From NCBI RefSeq assembly GCF_014642875.1, contig NZ_BMJC01000002.1, positions 744,001-808,000 of the forward strand: a stretch of DNA of 64,000 nt, written 5' to 3'. The notes beneath the pieces were generated by a model. The model did not search any database, had not been told where the DNA came from, and worked only from the letters and a program-made list of their open reading frames with translations. A program made the translations under genes and the position numbers. This document shows, one piece after another, positions 8,458 through 15,955 of the stretch. The stretch is from Puia dinghuensis (GTDB lineage Bacteria; Bacteroidota; Bacteroidia; Chitinophagales; Chitinophagaceae). Position 1 is the stretch's first letter. Each line of letters begins with the position of its first letter.

Positions 8458-9345
8458 CTAGTTCTGTGCGAAAGCAACAGCAAATTCCTTTGCAAAATCC
8501 TCCAGCTTCGTGGGCGACAACTGCGGCCGGTGCTTTTTATAGTCAGCGAACATCAGGCCGGTACGGGCAGCGACGCCCATTTCGGTGTAGTTGCGGACGA
8601 CCTCTTCGGACAGCCCTGCGCCGAGAAGGCCCTTGCGGGTGTCTTCATCGCCGAACTCGACATAAGGCAGCCCCGGCTTCCCAACGGCTGCGCCGATGAC
8701 GGCAGCAATATCCTTGCTGGTCCTTTCATCGCTGGCAACATACCGGACGCTGCTGCCTTGGAAAGCGAGACTGAGCAATTCTTCCGCGGCGACTGCTGCA
8801 ATATCCCGGGGGTGAACCAATGTGAGCGGGACATCGGCGCCATAGTTGTTGCCATAGATGCCGCCCTGTTTGATCATCCCGATGTTGGAGTAGAGGTTGG
8901 TATAGAAAAAGCCGGCCCGCAGGTGCCGGATGTCTACACCGGAGAGCGCGTTGAGCGCTTCTTCAGCCAGATGCAGGCCGGAGACCGGCCCTACCCCATC
9001 GGGCAGATCGGCTCCCATACTGCTGAGATTGACGACTTTTTTGACCCCGGCCGCCTTGATAGCCTCAGCATATTTCTTCCCGATGCCGCCGATCCATTGC
9101 TTCCATTCCTTTGCATCCCACTTTGGAGGGATCATGGCGTAAATGGCGTCCGCACCTTTGAAGGTGCTGGTTAAGAAGGCAATATCTTCGATCGAACCTA
9201 TGGCGGCGGTAGCCCCCAAGGCTTCGATGGCCGGCTTTCTGTCCGCGTGGCTGCTCACGATGGTAATGTTGTGCCCTGCCTTAATCAATTGTGTTGCAAG
9301 GGGTTTGGTAATGTTTCCAAGCGACCCCAGTAAAACGTATTTCAT
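8458..9345 (-). CDS. NmrA-like NAD(P)-binding oxidoreductase/regulator
   Basis: 295 residues. Opens MKYVLLGSLGNITKPLATQL, an N-terminal Rossmann motif of the atypical SDR (NmrA/YtfG) type, and continues with VVNLSSMGADLPDGVGP and an NmrA-like helical C-terminus. Related proteins are NAD(P)H-quinone reductases or redox sensors. It is divergent from an HxlR regulator with the operator region between them. NmrA/QorB next to HxlR is a familiar redox-responsive pairing. Confidence 0.85.
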   Translation of the reverse strand: MKYVLLGSLGNITKPLATQLIKAGHNITIVSSHADRKPAIEALGATAAIGSIEDIAFLTSTFKGADAIYAMIPPKWDAKEWKQWIGGIGKKYAEAIKAAGVKKVVNLSSMGADLPDGVGPVSGLHLAEEALNALSGVDIRHLRAGFFYTNLYSNIGMIKQGGIYGNNYGADVPLTLVHPRDIAAVAAEELLSLAFQGSSVRYVASDERTSKDIAAVIGAAVGKPGLPYVEFGDEDTRKGLLGAGLSEEVVRNYTEMGVAARTGLMFADYKKHRPQLSPTKLEDFAKEFAVAFAQN

Positions 9346-9364
9346 ATTTTTTGAATTGAGGCAA

Positions 9365-9372
9365 CAAAGCTA
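9365..9372 (-). promoter_or_regulatory. Bacteroidota -7 box (TAGCTTTG) for the NmrA-like gene
   Basis: Perfect TAnnTTTG on the minus strand, 19 bases before the start codon at 9345. It lies directly beside the inverted repeats at 9380-9412, so a protein bound there could block it. Confidence 0.55.
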
Positions 9373-9379
9373 TACCTTC

Positions 9380-9412
9380 ACTATCGATTTTGATAGTACT
9401 TACCCTAAAGTA
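9380..9412. promoter_or_regulatory. Two adjacent inverted repeats, probable HxlR operator
   Basis: ACTATC-GATTTT-GATAGT (9380-9397), then TACTT-ACCCTA-AAGTA (9397-9412). Both arms are perfect, with 6-base spacers. They sit between the divergent NmrA-like and HxlR genes. That HxlR binds them is inference from position and symmetry. Confidence 0.55.
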
Positions 9413-9418
9413 TGTACC

Positions 9419-9769
9419 ATGACAGCAATTAAGGAAAGCTCTACCAACCAGCAAAACAAGCAGATAGTGCAGGCATGCCCGGTGACCTATACCCTCGAGA
9501 GGATTGGCGGGAGATGGAAACCACTGATACTGTATCAATTGATGGCCGGCGCCACGCGCTATGGACAATTGCGGAAGGCGATTCCCGGTATCACCGAGAA
9601 GATGCTGATCCAACACTTACGGGAACTGGAGGTGGATAACCTTATCGTGCGGGATGTGAAGCCCGTTGTACCACCACATGTGGAGTACAGCCTGTCTGAA
9701 AATGGGATAACCCTCACCCCTATCCTACAAGCGATGGCGGAGTGGGGATTGGCGAGAAGGGGAATATGA
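9419..9769 (+). CDS. HxlR-family transcriptional regulator
   Basis: 116 residues from the ATG at 9419. Diagnostic features are ACPVTYTLERIGGRWKPLIL with the conserved cysteine of HxlR/HypR, then a winged helix ITEKMLIQHLRELEVDNLI and the wing VEYSLSENG. Upstream in-frame codons were rejected because they lie inside the divergent NmrA-like gene. Family members such as HypR respond to disulfide or quinone stress through the N-terminal cysteine. Probable targets are itself and the NmrA-like gene. Confidence 0.92.
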   Translation: MTAIKESSTNQQNKQIVQACPVTYTLERIGGRWKPLILYQLMAGATRYGQLRKAIPGITEKMLIQHLRELEVDNLIVRDVKPVVPPHVEYSLSENGITLTPILQAMAEWGLARRGI

Positions 9770-9783
9770 GTGCCCATCGGCCG

Positions 9784-12183
9784 TTACTCTTCCTTGAGCG
9801 CATTTGCCGGGTTGATGCGCGCGGCTCTGACTGTGAGCCAGCCCGTCGTTGCGATCGTGATCGCGATAAGCAGCGCCACCGGCAGCGCAAATTGCCACCA
9901 GACGAGGGTAGTACGGAAGGCATAGCCCTGCATCCATTGAGAGATAAGCCATCCGGCGAGAGGCAAGGCGACGGCGCCTGCGATGACGATGAGCCGGACA
10001 AACTCCCAGGTAAGCAACCGGGTGATGCCCGCCACGGAAGCGCCGAGGGTCTTACGGACGCCGATCTCTTTGGTCCGCCGGGTAACGGTGTAGGCGGTGA
10101 GGCCGAACAACCCCATACAGGCTATGACGATCGCCAGGGCAGAGAACCAGCCGACAACCTGGCCAAACTGCCGTTCGCGCCGGTATTGCTGGTCATAATA
10201 CTCGTCCAGGAAAAAATAGTCGAAGGAAGACTCGGGAAAGAGACCCGCCCAGGTCGTTTTGATGCGGCCGACGAGGCCGGCAATGTCGGCCGTACTGACC
10301 TTTAGGGAGTAATAATGCACCGGTACCCAGGGATAAGCGGGGTCCATGAAAAGGATAACAGGGGTATAGTCCTGTTGGAGGGATTGCTGGTGATAGTTGC
10401 GAATGACTCCGATGACCTTATCCGGCCTTCCGGGGTTGACTTCAAGCCAGATCCTTTCGCCGATGGCCGCTTCCGGTGAGGCAAAGCCGAACTGCTGCAC
10501 CGCCGCCTCATTGAGGACGAGTCCGGTGGAATCGGCCAGACGGCCCTGCCCGAAGCCACGGCCGGCAATAACCTTCATCCCATAAAGCCCGATGAAGTCC
10601 GGGTCGACCTTCAGCATCTCATAGGTGCGTTCATTCTGTTTGGCATCGCTATACCTCCTGTTGGCGAGAAACTCCCCCACCTCTCTGCCGGGTATAGACC
10701 CCGAGCCCGTGACGCCTTTGACCCCGGAAAGGTTTAACAACGAGGTTCTCCATGCAGCGGCTTTTTGAGCGTAATCGGGCGTATTTACGGGGACTTTTAC
10801 CACCAGCGTCTGGTCGATGTTGACACCCAGCGGCTGCTGCAGCATAAAGCGGATCTGCCGGAAGATGGCCAGCGTGCCAGCGATAAGCAGAAGGGACAGC
10901 GTAAACTGAAAAATGACCAGCCCCTTCCTGAACCGGAGGCCGGCGGGAGAAAAAGAATAACGCCCTTTCAGGACGGCGATGGGCTTCAGCCCTGCCAGCA
11001 CCAGCGCAGGATAGAGTCCGGAACCCACGATGCAGGCGACGAAGACGACGAACAGCCTTATACAAAGACCGGTGTCGAAGCTGAGGCTATAAGGGACGGA
11101 GGCCGCAAGAACAAGGCTCACGAGGCCGATGGCAAAAACAAGAGCAAGGACGCCGACAAGGAAAGACTCGAAGAGAAACTGCGAGGCCAGCTGCCACCGG
11201 CGGGCGCCGCTCACTTTCCGGACGCCTACCTCTTTCGATCGCTGGACGGCGCGGGCCGTAGACAGGTTAATATAGTTGATGCAGGCAATGAAGAGAATGA
11301 ACCAGGCAATGCCCGACAGGAAGTTGACGGCCTTGCGATCGCCCTTTGTCTCTTCCTCATATTGTTTGGCCGGATTGAGATGGATGTCGGCAAGCGGGAT
11401 CAGGGTGATGGCCCATTTCAGCTCTTTGAGGGCCGGACCGTCCTTATACCTTTCCGCCAGGGCGGGAAACTTCGCCTCCACTGCATGGACATCAGTGCCG
11501 GGCTTCAGGTGCAGCCAGGTATAGCTTTGGTGGAGATACCAGGTGGTTTGCTGCCATACCGGCGATGTGGCCCAGGAGAGCAGGTAATCCTTGTGGAGGG
11601 TGGAGTTGGCGGGGAAATCGGCGAAGACGCCCGTAACCATACAATGATAGGTTCGGGAGATGGTGCTGATGTCGAGGAACCGGCCCATGGGGTTAGCCGC
11701 ACCAAAATAGCGTCGGGCCGCCGATTGGGAGATAGCGACCGTGTTGGTATTCTTTAGCACAGTATGTGGGTCGCCCTGCAGCAGCGGATAGGAAAAAAAA
11801 GAAAAGAAGTTGCTGTCGGCAAAGCAAATCCGCTGTTCGCGAAACTTAATATCGTTGTTACGCATCACCACTTCACTGCCGCTGAAGTTGATGCGGGTGT
11901 AAGATTCGACCTCGGGGAAGTTGTCCTTCATGGCAAGTGCATAACCATTGGTGCTGGTAGCCCAATCGTTGACCAGCTGATCTCCCTTATAGAAGCGGCT
12001 TTCCACCCGGTAGATATTTTCACCGTCTTTATGCATGCGGTCGAAGCTGTTCTCGAAATGCACATAGGCGTTGATGAGGATAAAGGCGGCCAGACCAAGG
12101 GCGAGACCCAGGATGCTGATGGCGGAATAGGTTTTGTTCCGGTGAAGGATTCGCCAGGCCGATTTAAGATAGTTGCGGAACAT
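9784..12183 (-). CDS. ABC transporter permease, FtsX/MacB type
   Basis: 799 residues from the ATG at 12183 (MFRNYLKSAWRILHRNKTYS). The N-terminal helix (about 20-45) is followed by a large MacB-like periplasmic domain, three helices at about 285-430, a second periplasmic domain and three C-terminal helices, with the FtsX signature TRRTKEIGVRKTLGASV near residue 680. This is the standard two-FtsX-domain permease of Bacteroidota. No ATPase gene is adjacent. Upstream in-frame codons to 12264 were rejected because the family begins at MFRNYLK. Confidence 0.92.
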   Translation of the reverse strand: MFRNYLKSAWRILHRNKTYSAISILGLALGLAAFILINAYVHFENSFDRMHKDGENIYRVESRFYKGDQLVNDWATSTNGYALAMKDNFPEVESYTRINFSGSEVVMRNNDIKFREQRICFADSNFFSFFSYPLLQGDPHTVLKNTNTVAISQSAARRYFGAANPMGRFLDISTISRTYHCMVTGVFADFPANSTLHKDYLLSWATSPVWQQTTWYLHQSYTWLHLKPGTDVHAVEAKFPALAERYKDGPALKELKWAITLIPLADIHLNPAKQYEEETKGDRKAVNFLSGIAWFILFIACINYINLSTARAVQRSKEVGVRKVSGARRWQLASQFLFESFLVGVLALVFAIGLVSLVLAASVPYSLSFDTGLCIRLFVVFVACIVGSGLYPALVLAGLKPIAVLKGRYSFSPAGLRFRKGLVIFQFTLSLLLIAGTLAIFRQIRFMLQQPLGVNIDQTLVVKVPVNTPDYAQKAAAWRTSLLNLSGVKGVTGSGSIPGREVGEFLANRRYSDAKQNERTYEMLKVDPDFIGLYGMKVIAGRGFGQGRLADSTGLVLNEAAVQQFGFASPEAAIGERIWLEVNPGRPDKVIGVIRNYHQQSLQQDYTPVILFMDPAYPWVPVHYYSLKVSTADIAGLVGRIKTTWAGLFPESSFDYFFLDEYYDQQYRRERQFGQVVGWFSALAIVIACMGLFGLTAYTVTRRTKEIGVRKTLGASVAGITRLLTWEFVRLIVIAGAVALPLAGWLISQWMQGYAFRTTLVWWQFALPVALLIAITIATTGWLTVRAARINPANALKEE

Positions 12184-12534
12184 AGGACAATTTTGTACAA
12201 GATACCGATTTATCCTGGCAGGTAAAGAGGTGCGGGTGACGAGGGACCGGGAGCGTTTTATCAAGGCGGGCTAACATAGGAATGCATGTAACCAGGGCCG
12301 GACCGTTTTTCCAAATGATGAGATCAGCTTTTAATAGGTGTTAGCAACGGCGATAGATAAATACTCCCGGTCCCAGCGTCAGCGACGTTGCGGTGGTGCG
12401 GCTTGCCCCTTTTTGCAAGAAAATTTCAGGCCGGATTTTTTTTAGCGGCAGATTTTTACGCGCGCTATTTGTGGAATTATTTCCCCACGAGCGGTATCCC
12501 GTTAGTGTGGCATGATTATTTGGCTTGATAAGAA
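12184..12534. other. Intergenic region between the FtsX-type permease and the 66-residue ORF
   Basis: 351 bases. The only structure seen is a short hairpin, CTTGC / GCAAG, at 12402-12419. There is no perfect TAnnTTTG near either flanking gene and no ORF worth calling. Confidence 0.5.
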
Positions 12535-12735
12535 ATGAAGAACAAACAAAAAATAGCCGACACCGGCGTCCGGAAGCCCCCCGTCAGACGGAAGGAAACA
12601 CCTTTCCTGCAGGAGCGCCCTCCTGAAGAGAAAAAGGAACGATCGCTTAACGACGATGACATAGAAGCCGATCGTCACAATGGTTCGGGCGGAGCGTTTG
12701 AAGCAACGGAGCGAGAATGGGACGATGAGGATTAG
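12535..12735 (+). CDS. Small charged hypothetical protein
   Basis: 66 residues, highly charged: basic and proline-rich in the first half (RKPPVRRKETPFLQERPPEE), acidic in the second (NDDDIEADR, ending EWDDED). No membrane segment or cysteine. No family is recognised and disorder is likely. The stop is 16 bases before the AraC start, so co-transcription is plausible. The biased composition argues for a real gene but not strongly. Confidence 0.5.
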   Translation: MKNKQKIADTGVRKPPVRRKETPFLQERPPEEKKERSLNDDDIEADRHNGSGGAFEATEREWDDED

Positions 12736-12751
12736 TTGTACACTAGCCACT

Positions 12752-13657
12752 ATGCAAGATATTTTTAGCGACGGAAGATTGGTACTCTCCTGCAAAGACG
12801 ACATCCGGATGGTATATTACCGGCAGCGGGAAGCTGCCGAAAAAACCTATCTTCAACTCGAAGAAAGCACGCTGACTTTTGTCCTTCATGGACGAAAATG
12901 GTTGTATCATGCCTTCGGTAAACTGGAAATAGGTGCGGGGGAAGGTTTTTTCATGTCCCCGGGAAATTATCTCCGGTCAGAGCGGCTGGCAGACAGCCTG
13001 CACGGGTATGCTTCGCTGGTGATCGGGCTCTCCGGCGAATTTCTGGCTTCTCTCGACGGACTGTCCGAGGACGAGTCGCTCGCAGCCGGGCAGCGGCAGC
13101 CCATCATCCGGCTGGAACAGGATGCGCTGCTGATGGGGCTTATAGCGCAGCTGGCGGATTATTTCGATTCCCCGGGCGAAAAGGCAAGAGTAGAGGCCAT
13201 CCTTCCTTTTAAAATCCGCGAACTGCTCACCTTGTTGTTGACCGCCCCGGCCAACAAGGGATTGGATGTCCTGTTACGGCAGGGTCCCTCGGAGAACCCG
13301 CTAACCCTCCTGATGGAAGCACATTTCCGGGAGGCGCTCAGCCTCGGGCAGCTGGCTTTTCTTGCCGGCCACAGCTTGTCTTCCTTCAAACGCAAATTCG
13401 AAGCGATACATCATATGTCGCCCAAGCGGTGGATACTGCAGCGGCGGCTTAAGGAAGCCTATTCCCTGCTGGAAGACAGGAGCCGCAACGTCACCGAAGT
13501 ATGTTATGCCGTGGGATTCGAGAACCTGCCGCATTTTGTCCAGCTTTTCAAACAACGCTATCACATCACACCCAAACAGCGGCAGCTGCATCCCGCCCAC
13601 TCCTACCTTGCCAGTATGGGGGTCCCTGAGCCGGTCTTAGGAGTTGATGTTCTTTAA
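12752..13657 (+). CDS. AraC-family transcriptional regulator
   Basis: 301 residues from the ATG at 12752. The N-terminal half is a cupin-like effector domain in the style of the FeoC/ExsA group (FVLHGRKWLYHAFGKLEI). The C-terminal half (about 205-285) has the two HTH motifs, LGQLAFLAGHSLSSFKRKFE and VTEVCYAVGFENLPHFVQLF, followed by ITPKQRQ. An upstream in-frame start at 12680 overlaps the small ORF and is less likely. The target is unknown. Its last 21 bases overlap the convergent sigma-factor gene. Confidence 0.9.
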   Translation: MQDIFSDGRLVLSCKDDIRMVYYRQREAAEKTYLQLEESTLTFVLHGRKWLYHAFGKLEIGAGEGFFMSPGNYLRSERLADSLHGYASLVIGLSGEFLASLDGLSEDESLAAGQRQPIIRLEQDALLMGLIAQLADYFDSPGEKARVEAILPFKIRELLTLLLTAPANKGLDVLLRQGPSENPLTLLMEAHFREALSLGQLAFLAGHSLSSFKRKFEAIHHMSPKRWILQRRLKEAYSLLEDRSRNVTEVCYAVGFENLPHFVQLFKQRYHITPKQRQLHPAHSYLASMGVPEPVLGVDVL

Positions 13658-14479
13658 TTTTTCCGGGTCGACGACAGCGTTGATCTGTACGATGCGGTCA
13701 CCGGCGGGTGAAATATCGAATACCACACAAGAGATCAGCCTGCTCCCGTTGTAAAACAGAAGGGCGGGCTGATAATTGACCTCGGTGAAGCGGATCGTGG
13801 ATTTGAGCTGATAGGTATGATAAACCAGCGCCAGCAGCTCTGCCACTTCGGGTGCGCCGGTGCATATCTTCCGTACGACATTGATCTTGCCGCCGCCGTC
13901 CGCATAGAAGGCGATGTCTTCCGCCAGCAGCGCTTCCAGCTTGTCCATGTTGCGGGCGCGGATGGCGTCGATGTAATTTTGCAGGAGGACGTTCGTATGG
14001 GCGTCATGGATGGGATTCCGTTGGGACTCCCCCGGTTTGAAGAGGCGGGCCTTGGCCCGGCTCAGCAACTTACGCGAATGCTCTTCCGTGATGGACAGGA
14101 TATCGGCGATCTCTTCATGTCCATAGTCAAAACTTTCCTTCAGAATAAAGACGGCCCTTTCCTTTGCATTCAGCTTTTCGAGCAGCACCAGCAGGGAGTA
14201 GGAAAGGATATCCTTCAGATAGACATTGGCATCCGCCGACTCGGTGGCCACCGGCTCCGGAAGCCAGACCTCGGATGAGGGGACCAGCTTCCGGCGCTGT
14301 TTCTTATTGATGGCCTGGTTGATGACGCTTTTTATCAGATAGGCTTTTTCATTGGCTATCCCTTCGCGGGGTTCGGCATAGTACTTCGCGAGCACGTCCT
14401 GGATGGCGTCCCGGGCGTCTTCGGCCGAACCCAGGATGTTATACGCATACGGGAACAGGATGTTCTGATAATCTTTCAT
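13637..14479 (-). CDS. ECF41-type RNA polymerase sigma factor with SnoaL-like C-terminus
   Basis: 280 residues. Sigma region 2 is at about 5-60 and region 4 at about 100-150, followed by a C-terminal NTF2/SnoaL-like domain. The three ECF41 signatures are visible: WLPEP in the linker, DGGGK at about 198-202, and a C-terminal DPEKL in place of NPDKL. In ECF41 factors the fused C-terminal domain regulates activity instead of a separate anti-sigma factor, and none is seen here. The start codon follows directly on the stop of the upstream gene, so the two are co-transcribed. Confidence 0.93.
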   Translation of the reverse strand: MKDYQNILFPYAYNILGSAEDARDAIQDVLAKYYAEPREGIANEKAYLIKSVINQAINKKQRRKLVPSSEVWLPEPVATESADANVYLKDILSYSLLVLLEKLNAKERAVFILKESFDYGHEEIADILSITEEHSRKLLSRAKARLFKPGESQRNPIHDAHTNVLLQNYIDAIRARNMDKLEALLAEDIAFYADGGGKINVVRKICTGAPEVAELLALVYHTYQLKSTIRFTEVNYQPALLFYNGSRLISCVVFDISPAGDRIVQINAVVDPEKLKNINS

Positions 14480-14953
14480 TTAAGCGGTTGTTGTAGCTGC
14501 TTTGTATTCATTCACTTTATAATTACCCGGAGTGGTCCTGAAGGTCTTGTTGAGCCGGTTCCAGGTGTTGGTCATGGATACCGCGAGTGCAAGATCGGCA
14601 ATCTGGGCTTTTGTAAAGTATTTCGTCAGCTCTTCGTACGTGGCATCATCTACGTCGCATTTGATAGTAAGGTCGTCCGTCATTTGGAGGGCAGCCCTTT
14701 CCGCATCGGAATAATAAGGGCATTCGCGCCAGGCGGGCAGGCTGTGGAGCCGTTGTTCGGTCTCGCCGTTGTGGATGGCATCCTTGTGGTGCATGTCGAG
14801 ACAGAAGGCGCAGCCGTTTATCTGGGAGGCGCGGTAGGCTATCAGATCGAGGAATTTGGGTTCGAAGCCGGATTTGTCCAGATAATGGCCTACTGCGAGG
14901 AGGGTCTGCATGTACCCCTTCGGGGCTTCCATGAGGGAGATTCTTTGTTTCAT
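14480..14953 (-). CDS. Carboxymuconolactone-decarboxylase / AhpD-like protein
   Basis: 157 residues. AhpD-type core NGCAFCLDMHHKDA with redox cysteines C48 and C51 and H55. Such proteins have alkylhydroperoxidase or decarboxylase folds, and they are the commonest genomic partner of ECF41 sigma factors. It is first in the operon with the sigma gene, and an ECF41-like promoter precedes it. That its activity concerns peroxide or aromatic-acid stress is inference. Confidence 0.92.
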   Translation of the reverse strand: MKQRISLMEAPKGYMQTLLAVGHYLDKSGFEPKFLDLIAYRASQINGCAFCLDMHHKDAIHNGETEQRLHSLPAWRECPYYSDAERAALQMTDDLTIKCDVDDATYEELTKYFTKAQIADLALAVSMTNTWNRLNKTFRTTPGNYKVNEYKAATTTA

Positions 14954-14974
14954 ATATTGCTGTTTTTCTTACAA

Positions 14975-15001
14975 GACACAGACCGGAAAAAAAGCGTGAC
15001 A
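14975..15001 (-). promoter_or_regulatory. Probable ECF41-dependent promoter
   Basis: Minus-strand TGTCACG (15001-14995), 16 bases, then TGTC (14978-14975), 22 bases before the start at 14953. Published ECF41 promoters have TGTCACA in the -35 region and CGTC in the -10 region; both elements match except one base each. It suggests autoregulation of this two-gene operon. Confidence 0.65.
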
Positions 15002-15020
15002 AAAAATATAATTAATTTCA

Positions 15021-15082
15021 AAGGGCTGGCGCGCGCATTAAGTCGCCGGAGGCGGCTTGTCCGAAGGGCTGGCGCGCGCATT
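15021..15082. repeat. 19-bp direct repeat pair
   Basis: AAGGGCTGGCGCGCGCATT occurs at 15021-15039 and 15064-15082, 24 bases apart, both in the gap between the AhpD-like and L,D-transpeptidase genes. The spacer contains GCCGgaggCGGC. Function unknown. Confidence 0.7.
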
Positions 15083-15146
15083 TAGGAGGAGACCCCGTCG
15101 GACGGTACATGTTTTTCGTTAAAGTTTTCATAAAGCCACGGCGCTG

Positions 15147-15178
15147 TTGCCAGTGACCGGGAGATGCTGATAAATTTG
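15147..15178 (+). promoter_or_regulatory. Promoter of the L,D-transpeptidase gene
   Basis: TTG (15147-15149), 21 bases, then TAAATTTG (15171-15178), a perfect TAnnTTTG. This leaves a leader of about 30 bases before the ATG at 15215. Confidence 0.6.
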
Positions 15179-15214
15179 CCGAAACCCAATATCAAATCAA
15201 AAAATCTTACTGTG

Positions 15215-15955
15215 ATGAAGTTATTGTGGGCCGGACCAGCCGCCATCCTGATCTTAAGTTTTGCGCCGCACGCGACTTCCTTTACTCCGATTTCCTCTAC
15301 TACTATTTCCACTGCCGCTACCGTTCACGCCAGGACCACCGTCTCGCTGGCCGACTCTGCCCGATTCGATCTTTTATATGAAGACCTGGACCTGCAAGGT
15401 CTGGCGCTTTCAAAAGAGGCTTTCCATAAGGCCGTACTTGGCTTTTTGACGTTGCAGATGAACGGAACGATACAAAATCCCGATGTCCTGTCGATCATCG
15501 ATTTTTCCCTTCCCTCCACTCAAAAAAGACTGTTTGTCATAGACATGCTGAATGGCCGGCTGCTCTTCAACACGTTTGTCGCGCATGGTCGCAATTCGGG
15601 GGGACTGATGGCGACACGGTTCTCCAACCGGACCAACAGCTTTATGAGCAGTCTTGGCTTTTATCTGACGGGAGATGCTTTTTTCGGGCAACACGGTTAT
15701 TCTCTGCGGCTGCAGGGAATAGAGCGGGGTTGGAACGATCATGCCTTTGCCCGAAGGATCATCATGCATCCGGCAGGCTATGTCAGCGAGGAACATATCC
15801 AGCAATGGGGATTCCTTGGCCGCAGTGAAGGGTGCCCTGCCATCCCCGAAGAACTGGATGGTGCCATTATCGATGAGATAAAAGGCGGCAGCTGTTTATT
15901 TTTGTATGCACCCAGCTATGGCAGGAATAGACGCCCGGCTACCGTGCTGTCATGA
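15215..15955 (+). CDS. Secreted murein L,D-transpeptidase catalytic-domain protein (YkuD_2-like)
   Basis: 246 residues from the ATG at 15215 (MKLLWAGPAAILILSFAPHA, a signal peptide). The catalytic region has H185 in RRIIMHPAGYV and C207 in GRSEGCPAIP, the YkuD-like His and Cys. It is shorter than classical YkuD enzymes and belongs to the group usually named murein L,D-transpeptidase catalytic domain family. It probably acts on peptidoglycan peptides in the periplasm. A start at 15164 was rejected because it lacks a signal peptide at its N-terminus. It overlaps the convergent YcbB-like gene by 40 bases. Confidence 0.85.
   Translation: MKLLWAGPAAILILSFAPHATSFTPISSTTISTAATVHARTTVSLADSARFDLLYEDLDLQGLALSKEAFHKAVLGFLTLQMNGTIQNPDVLSIIDFSLPSTQKRLFVIDMLNGRLLFNTFVAHGRNSGGLMATRFSNRTNSFMSSLGFYLTGDAFFGQHGYSLRLQGIERGWNDHAFARRIIMHPAGYVSEEHIQQWGFLGRSEGCPAIPEELDGAIIDEIKGGSCLFLYAPSYGRNRRPATVLS

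Noticed and set aside
9143-9418. Upstream extension of the HxlR gene
   Set aside because: It lies inside the divergent NmrA-like gene and across its promoter. The HxlR family starts at the residues encoded from 9419.
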